64,000 bases of DNA, taken from Pseudoteredinibacter isoporae (GTDB lineage: Bacteria > Pseudomonadota > Gammaproteobacteria > Pseudomonadales > Cellvibrionaceae). The stretch is taken from positions 1,736,001 through 1,800,000 of the forward strand of contig NZ_JAAONY010000001.1 of the NCBI RefSeq assembly GCF_011602085.1, given 5' to 3'. The first letter of the stretch is position 1. Each line of letters starts with the position of its first letter. This document shows, one piece after another, positions 49,608 through 58,493 of the stretch. The translations under genes were made by a program, and so were the position numbers. The notes below the pieces were generated by a model. That model saw only the letters and a program-made list of their open reading frames with translations, made no database searches and was not told the DNA's origin.

Positions 49608-52121
49608 TTAGTCTTCTACAATCCACCATGGGCGGTCGGTGACACCTTCGAACTCCATATTCGTGCCGCAGTGGATACCGCCACCGCCATTACCTCGAAA
49701 GTAGATCTGCCCAATGGGGGCAAAGTGAATGTTGTAGCCCAAAGGCGCAAGCGCTGCTCGCGCGGCTTCTTTAAAGGGATCTATGCCATTAATGAGCCTG
49801 GCTTCAGGGTCTGGAACATAAAGGTCGCTGCCGACCGCTTGCATATTAACAACGTTTGCGTGGTAGCTGCTTCCCGTCGATGTGTACAACATAGGTACAT
49901 CAACAAAGTCGTCATCTGTCAGGCCCACTTCCTGTTTCAGTGTTTCTTTGATCTGGTTGATAACATGGGTTTGTATCGCCATATTATTCTCTGTGTAGCG
50001 ATCATCAATTTCCAGAGCTTTCTCCGGAGAGGCGATCGCTATAACCCACTTTCTGTCGTTCGGACCCGCGTTGAGATTCGGTAAAATTTTAAAAATTTCG
50101 TCGATATGCCCAACGGTCAACCAGGCCGAAGGCAAAACAATGGGATCGCCTTGAACCTCTTGGGAAGAGAAGAAGTCGGTAATATCGCTGTGGAAGTCTC
50201 GACTCTTATCAACACCGCTATTGGTTTGTACCGGAAGATCAGGAGAAATACTGCCACCAATAACCAAGCGGCCGAATGGATAGTCTTTGCCATTGTGACT
50301 ATACGGTGGGATGACCTCCAGATTCCCGCCTGAATTAATTTTCTTGCTCGAAGCGTCGGTAAAATCCAGATAGCCGCGCTCGGCATTCAACTTGCCAAAC
50401 CAGTAGTTCGAGCCGCTTGGCAATCGAGAGTCAATCGCTGTTGTCTTTAACCCTTTGGGGGTTGGCTTTTGGGAATAGCCAAATTGACCCGCGTCCTGTG
50501 CCCATATCGAAGGGGCTGGGGTGCGCATCAGATTAATCCCCGGGTCGAGGTTTTCATCGATAGTATTGTAAAGGTCGACCACACCATCATAGGCATCGGG
50601 ATCAGAAATATACAACGCGCCGGGTGTCTGCAGAACATGGGAAAACAGAATTGGAGCGCCTCGCAATGCCACTTCATCCTGTGAAATGACCTGAGAACCA
50701 CGGATCACCTTAAACACCATTTTGACATGGCCATTGAAGCCGGGGTGCCGACCAAACAGGCTATCAACATAAATGGTATTGTCCTGGTTTTTGATGATAT
50801 CGACTGGAAACGCCACACTCAGCGTGTTTCCGGATCTTTGCATGACCTCACCCAGAGATATCCAACGATTCTGTTGCTCATAACGGTAGAAGAATCGGGG
50901 CTCCTGGGCGGAAGGGTCGCCTTGGAATCGATGATTGTTCGCTGGAATCGCGTCGACATCGTAGGTGATTTCCAGTTGCGGCTTGTCGCCGCTTTGCAAA
51001 TTGCTGATTTGCTTCAGCACTACTTTGGCCATATCGGAAAGATCGTCGTCGCCATTTGGCAGATCGTCGCGACCATCGGCAACGCCATCTCCATCGTCAT
51101 CGTTCAGATTCGGACCAAAGGTCGCACCCGAACCGCTACTCCAGGTACCTTCTCCAAAATTATCATCCGGATTGACATGGCCATCACGGTTGGCGTCCGT
51201 CACCAGGTTGGCAATGGGTTGTCCGTTTTCTGTGTAGGGCTGAAGTGTCACCTCATTGGAGGGCTCAGAACTGACGTCAATGTGATTTTCAGTATTGATA
51301 GCACTGGCAGACACTTGATAATGGTAGCGTTCTCCGGGCAATGCTGAGCGATCGACATAGTAGGTATCTTCGGGGATGGTGCTGCTTGCCAATAGAGAAA
51401 ACTGATCGTCACCATCTTGTCGGCGCAGGATGTGGTAGCCGGTAATGTTTGTGGTCCTGATCTGAGGATCACTGAGGGTCGGCGCTTGCCAATCAAGAAC
51501 GACCTGACCATCAAGATAATCTACGCGAACGGTGTTTGGTGCAGGAATCTGCTGGGATGCAGTGACGACGAGTTGGGGGGCATGTGTATTTTCGATACTG
51601 TGAAAGTTCACGCCGTTACCGCGACCGTTATTCGGATCTTCAATAATCAGGGAAAGCTGATCAGTATTAAGTCCTTTGAGCAATTGGGTAAGATCAATGT
51701 CAATCCAGTTATTGCTTTGTTCAGGATTCAGATTGATGGAAACGCTTCCGGCGTCTTCGTTTGCCAGCGGTGCAGTGTTCCAGCTCAAATCCCCATACCA
51801 ATTCGATAGGCCGGGAGACACTTTGATTGTGAGGTTTTTATGAACTTTCTGGGCATAGAGCTGAAGAATGACTTGTTCGGCATTCTCGATATCCTGTCCA
51901 CTCACATCAAAGCTCAGGTATGACTTCCGATCGTAATCAATATTGTGCGAATTCTTAACGATAAGAGTGTTTTGATGAGAATAGTCTTCGTTAGCGTATT
52001 GACCTCCGCGTGTATACCCATCTGCAATGGGCGTGATCGATTCCGCAGAAGCACTGTGCACAGCGAAAACCAGAGGCAATACTGTCAGCTTTTCAAACCA
52101 TAAGGACTTGGGTTGAGACAT
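49608..52121 (-). CDS. Secreted protein-arginine deiminase (animal PAD type) with DNRLRE and FN3 modules
   Basis: ATG 52121 follows AGGAAA and gives 837 residues with a signal peptide (cleaved near SASAES). Domains in order: DNRLRE/CBM96-like beta domain (about 28-190), FN3 (about 195-300), Ca-binding Asp-rich linker with 'DANRDGHVNPDD' and 'NDDDGDGVADGRDDLP' (about 305-365), then PAD middle and catalytic domains. The catalytic residues of human PAD4 (D350, H471, D473, C645) have counterparts D543 ('IWAQDAGQFGY'), H672 and D674 ('VGHIDEIF') and C818 ('GIHCGTN'). 'GGNLEVIPPY' and 'YPFGRLVIGGS' also match PAD4. It should convert protein arginine to citrulline outside the cell, using calcium (inference). 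It is unrelated to the agmatine-deiminase-like PPAD of Porphyromonas. Confidence 0.88.
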   Translation of the reverse strand: MSQPKSLWFEKLTVLPLVFAVHSASAESITPIADGYTRGGQYANEDYSHQNTLIVKNSHNIDYDRKSYLSFDVSGQDIENAEQVILQLYAQKVHKNLTIKVSPGLSNWYGDLSWNTAPLANEDAGSVSINLNPEQSNNWIDIDLTQLLKGLNTDQLSLIIEDPNNGRGNGVNFHSIENTHAPQLVVTASQQIPAPNTVRVDYLDGQVVLDWQAPTLSDPQIRTTNITGYHILRRQDGDDQFSLLASSTIPEDTYYVDRSALPGERYHYQVSASAINTENHIDVSSEPSNEVTLQPYTENGQPIANLVTDANRDGHVNPDDNFGEGTWSSGSGATFGPNLNDDDGDGVADGRDDLPNGDDDLSDMAKVVLKQISNLQSGDKPQLEITYDVDAIPANNHRFQGDPSAQEPRFFYRYEQQNRWISLGEVMQRSGNTLSVAFPVDIIKNQDNTIYVDSLFGRHPGFNGHVKMVFKVIRGSQVISQDEVALRGAPILFSHVLQTPGALYISDPDAYDGVVDLYNTIDENLDPGINLMRTPAPSIWAQDAGQFGYSQKPTPKGLKTTAIDSRLPSGSNYWFGKLNAERGYLDFTDASSKKINSGGNLEVIPPYSHNGKDYPFGRLVIGGSISPDLPVQTNSGVDKSRDFHSDITDFFSSQEVQGDPIVLPSAWLTVGHIDEIFKILPNLNAGPNDRKWVIAIASPEKALEIDDRYTENNMAIQTHVINQIKETLKQEVGLTDDDFVDVPMLYTSTGSSYHANVVNMQAVGSDLYVPDPEARLINGIDPFKEAARAALAPLGYNIHFAPIGQIYFRGNGGGGIHCGTNMEFEGVTDRPWWIVED

Positions 52122-52612
52122 AAAACATATTTCCTGATTCAGACTTTTTACGATGTTCATTGGCGATACGAACATTCTGTTGGCGCGAAGCCAAATTTGG
52201 CAAAGGTGACAAATAAACAGCGAGCAAGATGCACGATGCCCTGAGTGTTGTGTGCCAATATAATGATTGTTGCGACTACATAGGCCTGAAAGAAGCAGCC
52301 TATCGCTGTTGAATTATTATTTTTGGAGAGATCAAAAATAGATTTTTAGACAGCGGGGCGTACGTTAGGAAAAAACTTTACGCATAACAATGTCAATTTA
52401 ATAAAGCGTGATAGCTTGTGCTGAATCAGCGTTAAATTGTTCACAGATGTATTCGGAATGAGTTCATGAAATGCGAAAAACCAGAAAGAAAGGTATGGTT
52501 TTTTATAAAGGGAAGTCCAATTTTAGTGTTTAAAAGTTTCACAGTGAAAGTAATGGGAGATAAATGCATGGGGCTCATAAACGAATGTATGAACCCCGGT
52601 TTGAATATCGCC
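52122..52612. other. Intergenic region upstream of PAD, no gene seen
   Basis: This 490-bp AT-rich region lies between the PAD start and the stop of the co-oriented AraC gene. It must contain the PAD promoter. Small open frames on either strand lack ribosome sites and recognisable products. Confidence 0.5.
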
Positions 52613-53662
52613 TTACTCGCTGACTTCAAGCTCATAAGTCTGGCTTCGATAACTCAGCTTGTTTTCCCCGCGTATCTCTCTGGGTGATTTGGAAAACCAG
52701 CGCTGGCAGCTGCGGCTGAGTGCGGCTTGATCGCGATAGCCGACCAGACTGGCGATTTTCCCGAAGGGAATATCGGTATTGGATAGATAATACGTGACTC
52801 GCTCTCTTCGAACTTTGTCACGAATGCTGTCGTAACTACAGTTTTCCATACCGAGTTTACGTTGCAGAGTTTTTGGGTGAATACCTAGGTGTTTTGCAAT
52901 GCTGGCTCGTGTGCAGGTTTCCGCTTCAAGAAGCTCACGCAGTTTTTCTTCAACTAAAACGGAGAGAGGTTTTTCCTGGCCTGGATAATGTTCGAGTATA
53001 TGTTGAAAAGCAAAACGATGCAGTTTCTTGCTGTGCAAAGGCAATAAGGCATCGTAGTCCTTTTGAGAAAAATGCCAAGCAATACTCTCCGTATTGAAGT
53101 GAATTTCGGTGTTACAGTATTCCTTGTATTTCAAAACGGACAGGAGGGGTTCGTGAGGCACCTCGATCTTGAGTATTTCGAAAGCTTCACCTGTCAGTTG
53201 TTGGCCGATCTTCAGCCCGGCTGTAATCGCCAGGTCGGTAGCTTGAGGCATATCCCGATGAGAAAAATTAGGAAGGCTAATGTTGGCCAGCACCTTCACA
53301 TGTTCGGGATGACTGTCATCCACATCGAAATGTATCGCCGGGCTTAAAACATGCACAAAGCGGGCAATACACTGTATTGCTTCATCCAGGTTTTTAGCGG
53401 TTTGAATGGCCACAGATGTAGGGCCAAGCAAATCGATTGTCTGCAGAGACCCCAGGCGGAGACCAAAATCAGGCGTTTTCAGACATTTGGCGGTCAGCTC
53501 CAGAAGCTCGGCAAACTGTGAAAAAAGGATTGTGGTGTCATCACTGTCAAATACCTGAATCGGAATGTTGCAACGCTTTGCGAATTCCTCGGGGTTACCG
53601 CCTAAGCTAACAACAAGTTCACGGTACCCATTAAAACTACCCATTCGTATGGTTTGGCCCAT
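52613..53662 (-). CDS. AraC-family regulator, PF12625-type, paralog of 23192
   Basis: The 349-residue protein lines up over its full length with the regulator at 23192-24250: 'GSFNGYRELVVSLGGNPEEF', 'LTAKCLKTPDFGLRLGSLQ', 'LGPTSVAIQTAKNLDEAI', and HTH elements 'LGIHPKTLQRKLGMENCSYD' and 'SRSCQRWFSKSPREIRGEN'. It is upstream of, and points towards, the PAD gene 490 bp away, so PAD could be a target (inference). It is divergent from the MocR gene at 54060. Confidence 0.88.
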   Translation of the reverse strand: MGQTIRMGSFNGYRELVVSLGGNPEEFAKRCNIPIQVFDSDDTTILFSQFAELLELTAKCLKTPDFGLRLGSLQTIDLLGPTSVAIQTAKNLDEAIQCIARFVHVLSPAIHFDVDDSHPEHVKVLANISLPNFSHRDMPQATDLAITAGLKIGQQLTGEAFEILKIEVPHEPLLSVLKYKEYCNTEIHFNTESIAWHFSQKDYDALLPLHSKKLHRFAFQHILEHYPGQEKPLSVLVEEKLRELLEAETCTRASIAKHLGIHPKTLQRKLGMENCSYDSIRDKVRRERVTYYLSNTDIPFGKIASLVGYRDQAALSRSCQRWFSKSPREIRGENKLSYRSQTYELEVSE

Positions 53663-54059
53663 AGTACATCTATTCCATCTATTTCGGGCGCCAATTTATT
53701 TATGTGTCCTTATAAGAAAAATGCGCGCGTTTTTTTGTCCAAGTGCGTGCCGTCTTCGAGTTAAGCGGGAGTAAAAAGCAGTCGAACTATCCATTTAAGC
53801 TGCATTTCAAAAAACCGCTTAACACGCTCAATATAAATTTATTTATATTGAAGAGCGGAAAGTTTTCATGATTTTTCTGCTCACGGTTTCCGCAAAATTT
53901 TATGGTCAAATTTATCGGCCTAAAAGAACCACATATAGATACTTGTCGGGTCCAATTATTTTCAATAATAAAATGATTAATGAGTTCAGAGAGACTTGAA
54001 CGAGAAGTCCTGTTAAATTTAGCCAGGCAAATCCCAGAGAGTTATATTGAAATTAATTT
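53663..54059. other. Divergent AraC/MocR promoter region with an A/T hairpin
   Basis: Two TGTCC half-sites 31 bp apart (near 53705 and 53736) are a weak candidate AraC site. CGCTCAATATAAA and TATATTGAAGAGCG (53825-53857) form an imperfect hairpin or dyad, possibly an operator for the MocR-type regulator. No gene is seen. Confidence 0.4.
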
Positions 54060-55550
54060 ATGCAACAAGCGGATACCTTACTTTCGGATTCACTGACATT
54101 TAATTCAGAATCCAGCCAACCTTTGCATAGGCAACTTTGTCAGCAATTGAGGAAACTCATTTTGGAAGATGCTTTGCAACCCGGAAGCTGGTTGCCTCCG
54201 AGTCGGCAACTTGCCAAAGAGATCGGCTTGTCCAGAAACACTGTTATAGCAGCGTATGAACAACTGATCGAAGAAGGTTTGTTGGAATCCAAACACGGTT
54301 CAGGGACTCGAGTATCCAATGATCTGCTTCCTGTTCAGGAAGAAATGCACGCCAAAAAAACCGATATGGTCACCACCGCCTCACTGTCTTCGCGAGTTGC
54401 CGAATTGCCGCCGGTCCCGGCATCGGTAACGTTGTTTGGTGGCAGTACCTTGCTGGCCGGCTTTCCGGATCTTGACAGGTTTCCGAGTAAAGCCTGGAAT
54501 CAAGCGTTTTTAAATGCGAGTAATCGTCTGTCGATTCATTTGCGCGAATTGGATGTGTACGCCGGGAGCATTCCTTTGCGTAAAGAGCTTGCTCAGTACC
54601 TAAGAGTTTCAAGAGGCGTGAAAGCAAGTCATGAGCAGGTTTTTATTACGGCTGGTGCCAGTCAAAGTTTGCATCTGGTCAGTCGCGCGTTAACCAATGT
54701 CGGTGATGTTGCCTGGTTGGAGGACCCGGGATATTCAGTCGCAAAATTGGCGCTTCAATTAGCCGATTTAAACATCAAACCGATTCGGGTTGATGAAAGG
54801 GGCGCCAGTTTGAAGAATCTTCCAGCGGTTTCTCCGAATCTGATTTACCTGACAACGTCCTATCAATTTCCCCTGGGCTACACCATGCCTCTCGAAAGGC
54901 GAACGGAATGGCTCGAGCTTGCCCGTCAACACAATGCCTGGATTATTGAAGACGACTACGATGGTGAGTTTCGATATTCTGGAAATCCGGTGCCGGCTCT
55001 GGCGGGCCTTGAGGGCAATCAGCAAACCCTATATATGGGAACGTTCAGTAAAACACTGTCACCCTCATTGCGAATGAGTTATCTGGTGGTGCCCCCCAAT
55101 CTGGTTGATACCTTCAGAAAAGCCTACCCGGTGTTGGGGAATGAAAGTTCAGTTGTTACCCAGGCCGCACTTGCGGAATTGATCGGTGGTGGCACTTTCT
55201 TTCGTCATGTGAAAAACATGCGCGATCTTTATGGCAGTCGCCGATTGGCTATGGAGGATTCCCTTTCCAAAACCCTGGGTTTGGATACGCAGTATATTCA
55301 GAACAAAAATGCGGGCTTGCACATCACGGTTTCACTTGATGTGGCTGACCGATTAATTACAGAAAAGACGGTTGCCCAGGGATTGGGTTGCACTCCTATC
55401 TCGTCGTGCTTTCATTCGTATCCGCAACAAAATGGCTTGATGTTGGGGTTCACTTCCAGAAATCAGGAAATCAATGCGCGAGCGCTAGAGGTGTTGGCGG
55501 ACGTATTGGAAGAAAGTGGGGCCAATGCCCAGGAACTGGCTTCAGACTGA
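54060..55550 (+). CDS. MocR/PdxR-type regulator (GntR HTH fused to aminotransferase fold)
   Basis: The 496-residue protein has a GntR winged helix at about residues 20-85 ('PLHRQLCQQLRKLILEDALQ', 'LPPSRQLAKEIGLSRNTVIA', 'GLLESKHGSGTRVS') and a fold-I PLP aminotransferase domain from about residue 120. 'IIEDDYDGEFRYSG' supplies the PLP-binding Asp and Tyr, and K in 'MGTFSKTLSPSLRMSYL' is the Schiff-base lysine. Such proteins use PLP or an aldimine as effector to control a neighbouring gene. No PdxST or GABA gene is adjacent; the target is unknown. It is divergent from the AraC gene. Confidence 0.92.
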   Translation: MQQADTLLSDSLTFNSESSQPLHRQLCQQLRKLILEDALQPGSWLPPSRQLAKEIGLSRNTVIAAYEQLIEEGLLESKHGSGTRVSNDLLPVQEEMHAKKTDMVTTASLSSRVAELPPVPASVTLFGGSTLLAGFPDLDRFPSKAWNQAFLNASNRLSIHLRELDVYAGSIPLRKELAQYLRVSRGVKASHEQVFITAGASQSLHLVSRALTNVGDVAWLEDPGYSVAKLALQLADLNIKPIRVDERGASLKNLPAVSPNLIYLTTSYQFPLGYTMPLERRTEWLELARQHNAWIIEDDYDGEFRYSGNPVPALAGLEGNQQTLYMGTFSKTLSPSLRMSYLVVPPNLVDTFRKAYPVLGNESSVVTQAALAELIGGGTFFRHVKNMRDLYGSRRLAMEDSLSKTLGLDTQYIQNKNAGLHITVSLDVADRLITEKTVAQGLGCTPISSCFHSYPQQNGLMLGFTSRNQEINARALEVLADVLEESGANAQELASD

Positions 55551-55589
55551 GACTTTCCTCAGCTTATGGTCAGGCAGCGAGTTTGGCCG

Positions 55590-55627
55590 TTAACTGAAAC
55601 GTCCTGTAGGCAGACGTTTCCAGTTAA
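55590..55627. terminator. Bidirectional hairpin between mocR and rpmJ2
   Basis: TTAACTGAAACGTC and GACGTTTCCAGTTAA pair with a single bulge around CTGTAGGCA. The genes on both sides converge on it, so it could terminate both. There is no long U tract on either side. Confidence 0.55.
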
Positions 55628-55666
55628 TGGGGAAGGTGTAACGCCTAAGCCAAAGAAGAGCGAGAG

Positions 55667-55810
55667 CTACTTCTTTTTCTTTACGGTCCCCTGACGTGCT
55701 TTAAAACGCGGGTTGGATTTGCAGATCACATAGAGCCTGCCTCTGCGTCTCACGACCTGGCAGTCCTTGTGTCGCAGTTTGGCAGACTTCAGAGAGCTTA
55801 ATACTTGCAT
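55667..55810 (-). CDS. rpmJ2: Ribosomal protein bL36, type B (zinc-independent)
   Basis: This 47-residue gene runs from ATG 55810 to TAG 55667. The product starts [20 protein letters not shown] and ends '[13 protein letters not shown]'. It resembles E. coli YkgO, which lacks the full CxxC...C..H zinc ribbon of normal L36. It lies 8 bp after rpmE2 on the same strand, so the two are co-transcribed. Under zinc starvation it would replace the zinc-containing paralog on the ribosome. A Zur box precedes the pair. Confidence 0.93.
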   Translation of the reverse strand: MQVLSSLKSAKLRHKDCQVVRRRGRLYVICKSNPRFKARQGTVKKKK

Positions 55811-55818
55811 GGGGGCTC

Positions 55819-56079
55819 CTATTTGGATTTCAGTGAACGATTCTTGAAGCGGCTATTAAACTGAGCGATACGTCCTTCAGACTTCGCCTTGCGCTGTTCG
55901 CCGGTATAAACGGGGTGTGAAGCGCTGGATATATCCAAGTGGATCAGTGGATAGGTATTGCCGTCTTCCCAGACCACGCTCTGGCTGGATTTGCAGGTCG
56001 ATCGGATTTTGAAATCCTGACCGCAGCTGCTGTCTCTGAAAATAACGTAATCGTATTCCGGGTGTATGCCTTTCTTCAT
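55819..56079 (-). CDS. rpmE2: Ribosomal protein bL31, type B (zinc-independent)
   Basis: The 86-residue protein begins [20 protein letters not shown] and has '[20 protein letters not shown]', '[19 protein letters not shown]' and '[18 protein letters not shown]'. It lacks the zinc-binding CxxC pair of type A L31. It allows zinc to be spared when cells are zinc-starved. The Zur-like palindrome 47 bp upstream of its ATG is identical over 18 bp to the one in front of the MerC-like/GTPase operon. Confidence 0.95.
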   Translation of the reverse strand: MKKGIHPEYDYVIFRDSSCGQDFKIRSTCKSSQSVVWEDGNTYPLIHLDISSASHPVYTGEQRKAKSEGRIAQFNSRFKNRSLKSK

Positions 56080-56122
56080 TGTTGTCTTCGGTCTCTGGAA
56101 AAGGTGGATAATTCATATATTT

Positions 56123-56140
56123 GCAATGTTATAACATAAC
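56123..56140 (-). promoter_or_regulatory. Zur box upstream of rpmE2-rpmJ2
   Basis: GCAATGTTATAACATAAC contains the perfect palindrome ATGTTATAACAT (56126-56137). Since rpmE2-rpmJ2 are classic Zur targets, this site anchors the identification of the matching site at 19162-19179. Confidence 0.88.
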
Positions 56141-56615
56141 GATATTGCATATCATGCGCAAATGCAAGTCATTCTCATGCTGGTGGTTTTATGGGGTGCT
56201 GGTATGGGGTAGGCAGGTTCTCCCCGCCTTGTCTTTAAAGGTGGTGCCAGCCGATTCTGGCCGCAGGGAAATCCCTGAGCAGGTGCAGTAACGCCGTAAT
56301 ATGGCTTCCTCTGCTTGCTTGAGCGAGTGGCTTGATTATTAGTAAAACGCTTTCAGCAAAAGTGAAGCAAGTGCTCCCAAAAGGGTTTGTCAAAATAATC
56401 AATTTTGACAATAAAACAGGAATAACAAAATGCCTGATGAATAGAAAAACGTCTGGCGTGCCGGAAAATATATAGGGCCACCTATTCCAGGCGGAGGTTT
56501 CTTACATTGGTTTTTTGTTGATGAAAGGAATTACCCGCCAGCTTGTGAGCGCAATTGCTAACATTGGCTATAATTCAAACACGTCGCAACGATTTAGTTC
56601 TATGGGAATCAGGTA
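56141..56615. other. Intergenic region between rpmE2 and the LRR gene, no gene seen
   Basis: About 475 bp of non-coding sequence separates these divergent genes. I saw no strong palindrome, tRNA or coding frame with a good ribosome site. Confidence 0.5.
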
Positions 56616-57857
56616 ATGTTGATCTTTTCACGTTGTATTACCTTGCGCTTTCATTCTTTCAAACTCCTTACCTGCAATACTCGCCGTGCAAAAGTATTTC
56701 AGTATCTGGTGTTGATTGTTCTGTTTTCAGTCGCTGCTCAAAGTTATAGTCAGGCACTTAACGCGAGCTTATGCACCGATCCGGGTAATGCTGCCAACGT
56801 CACGGTAACTGTGTCGGAGTGTCAGGCTTTGGTGGCTTTTCACAACGCCACCGGTGGTGGCACTGACTGGAATACAACTCCAGGTTCAAGTCAATGGGCT
56901 TCAGGGAACAGTATTTCGGATTGGCAGGGTGTGACGGTGAGTGGGGGCGGTGTCACGCAAATGACCCTCAACAGTTTACTGACAGGCTCAATACCGAATG
57001 AAATCGGTGATCTGGTTAATCTCACGATTCTCCACCTTGCTTCAAACACTCTCACAGGTTCAATTCCGAGCAGTATCGGTAATCTGGTTAATTTGCAAGA
57101 ACTCCAGTTATACGACAATCAACTAAACGGAAACTTGCCAACCGAGCTTGGAGATCTCAACAGCTTGATACATATGAATCTCTACGGGAATCAATTTACT
57201 GGAAGCATTCCAGTGCAGCTCAGCCAGTTGACCGTACTGCAAACCCTGTCACTTCAAAATAATAACTTGAACGGAACCATACCCAGCCAATTAGGCTTGC
57301 TGACAAACTTGAACCGATTGTTGTTAGGTGGCAATAATCTTAGCGGAGGCATTCCTTCAGAGCTGGGGGATTTGAGTAATCTTCTGGTGTTGGTGCTGGG
57401 AGAATTTCCAGCAGCACTGGCTTTTACTCCTCAAGATGCGACTTTGGTGTCCGATGGAAACAATCTCACTGGTCCGATTCCGCCCGAGCTTGGACAACTG
57501 AGTCAGCTTCAAGCCTTGCTGCTCGGGGATAATCAACTCAATGGGAGTATTCCCAGTCAGTTAGGAATGCTGAGCAATCTCGTTTATATGTACCTGCACG
57601 ATAATCAACTAACGGGAGCGGTACCCAACAGTCTTGCCTCACTGAATAACTTAACCCACTTGTTTCTGGAAAATAACCTTCTGAGTGGCGACCTGGACCT
57701 TTTGTTTTCGCCTCTGACCAGCGGATCGCTCGCCAACTTTAACTTCACCCAGCGCTCATTGTCATCCTTGACCGGTGTGCCGACATTGCCTTGGCCGATG
57801 TTATTTATGATTCCACTGGCTTTGCTCGCTGTGGTGCGCAGTCAGGCTGGTAAGTAG
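56616..57857 (+). CDS. Secreted plant-type leucine-rich-repeat protein with C-terminal sorting signal
   Basis: The 413-residue protein has an N-terminal hydrophobic signal (about residues 28-45), an N-cap-like 'VSECQALVAFHNATGGGTDW' segment and about ten 24-residue repeats of the plant type ('LTGSIPNEIGDLVNLTILHL', 'NGTIPSQLGLLTNLNRLLL', 'SGGIPSELGDLSNLLVLVL'). It ends 'GVPTLPWPMLFMIPLALLAV' plus 'VRSQAGK', a VPTLPxW-type tripartite sorting signal. It is probably a surface protein used in adhesion or recognition (inference). It stands alone. Confidence 0.85.
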   Translation: MLIFSRCITLRFHSFKLLTCNTRRAKVFQYLVLIVLFSVAAQSYSQALNASLCTDPGNAANVTVTVSECQALVAFHNATGGGTDWNTTPGSSQWASGNSISDWQGVTVSGGGVTQMTLNSLLTGSIPNEIGDLVNLTILHLASNTLTGSIPSSIGNLVNLQELQLYDNQLNGNLPTELGDLNSLIHMNLYGNQFTGSIPVQLSQLTVLQTLSLQNNNLNGTIPSQLGLLTNLNRLLLGGNNLSGGIPSELGDLSNLLVLVLGEFPAALAFTPQDATLVSDGNNLTGPIPPELGQLSQLQALLLGDNQLNGSIPSQLGMLSNLVYMYLHDNQLTGAVPNSLASLNNLTHLFLENNLLSGDLDLLFSPLTSGSLANFNFTQRSLSSLTGVPTLPWPMLFMIPLALLAVVRSQAGK

Positions 57858-57911
57858 AAAAGGTTAAAATTTAATTCCGAGGCATTTGGGTTTTTATAGA
57901 GTTTATTTTAG

Positions 57912-58493
57912 TTAAGTCTCACCCCGCCCAATCCACTTGTCTACTGTAGGATGCTTGTACGCCAGCATGGTATGGAGCAATGCTATTGGATCTTCTTCTA
58001 CCATCAACATCTCTCGGTGTGTTGCTTTGATAAACGCCTGTTCAACGGCGTGATCTAAAAACTCTGCCAGTTTGCTGTAGTATTGTTTTGCGTTGAGCAG
58101 CGCACAGGGTTTTTGGTGGAAGCCCAGTTGCGACCAAGTGAGAACTTCAAAGATCTCTTCGAGAGTTCCCAGTCCGCCGGGCAGGGCGATAAAGCCATCG
58201 GAAATTTCGGCCATCATGGATTTGCGTTCATGCATGGAATTGACCACTTTCAATTCGGTCAGGCCGTGGTGGGAGACTTCCTTTTCAACCAGCGCTTGGG
58301 GAATGACACCGATCACCTCGCCGCCGGACTCCAGAACGGTATCGGCAATTTCACCCATAATGCCAACACTAGCACCGCCATAGACTAAACCGATGTTGTG
58401 TTTAACCAGTTCTCTGGCAAGGGTGCGAGCGGCTTCGATGTATTCGGGAGATTTTCCGGGGTTCGAGCCACAATAGACACATATCTTTTTCAT
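57912..58493 (-). CDS. LOG-family nucleotide 5'-monophosphate phosphoribohydrolase (TIGR00730)
   Basis: The 193-residue Rossmann-fold protein has the nucleotide motif 'GGASVGIMGEIAD' and the family signature 'PGGLGTLEEIFEVLTW', and starts 'MKKICVYCGSNPGKSPEY'. LOG enzymes release the base from cytokinin-type or ordinary nucleoside monophosphates. It was long misannotated as lysine decarboxylase. It is a single gene after the convergent LRR gene. Confidence 0.93.
   Translation of the reverse strand: MKKICVYCGSNPGKSPEYIEAARTLARELVKHNIGLVYGGASVGIMGEIADTVLESGGEVIGVIPQALVEKEVSHHGLTELKVVNSMHERKSMMAEISDGFIALPGGLGTLEEIFEVLTWSQLGFHQKPCALLNAKQYYSKLAEFLDHAVEQAFIKATHREMLMVEEDPIALLHTMLAYKHPTVDKWIGRGET

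Noticed and set aside
50727-51347. 206-codon open frame on the plus strand
   Set aside because: It is the antisense shadow of the PAD gene, whose domains and catalytic residues are clear. The shadow has no known motif and no ribosome site.
49608-52121. Porphyromonas-type PPAD or agmatine deiminase
   Set aside because: The motifs (QDAGQFGY, GHIDEIF, HCGTN) match the animal PAD family and the domain layout differs from PPAD.
52466-52687. 73-codon plus-strand open frame
   Set aside because: It overlaps the end of the AraC gene on the other strand and has no motif or ribosome site.
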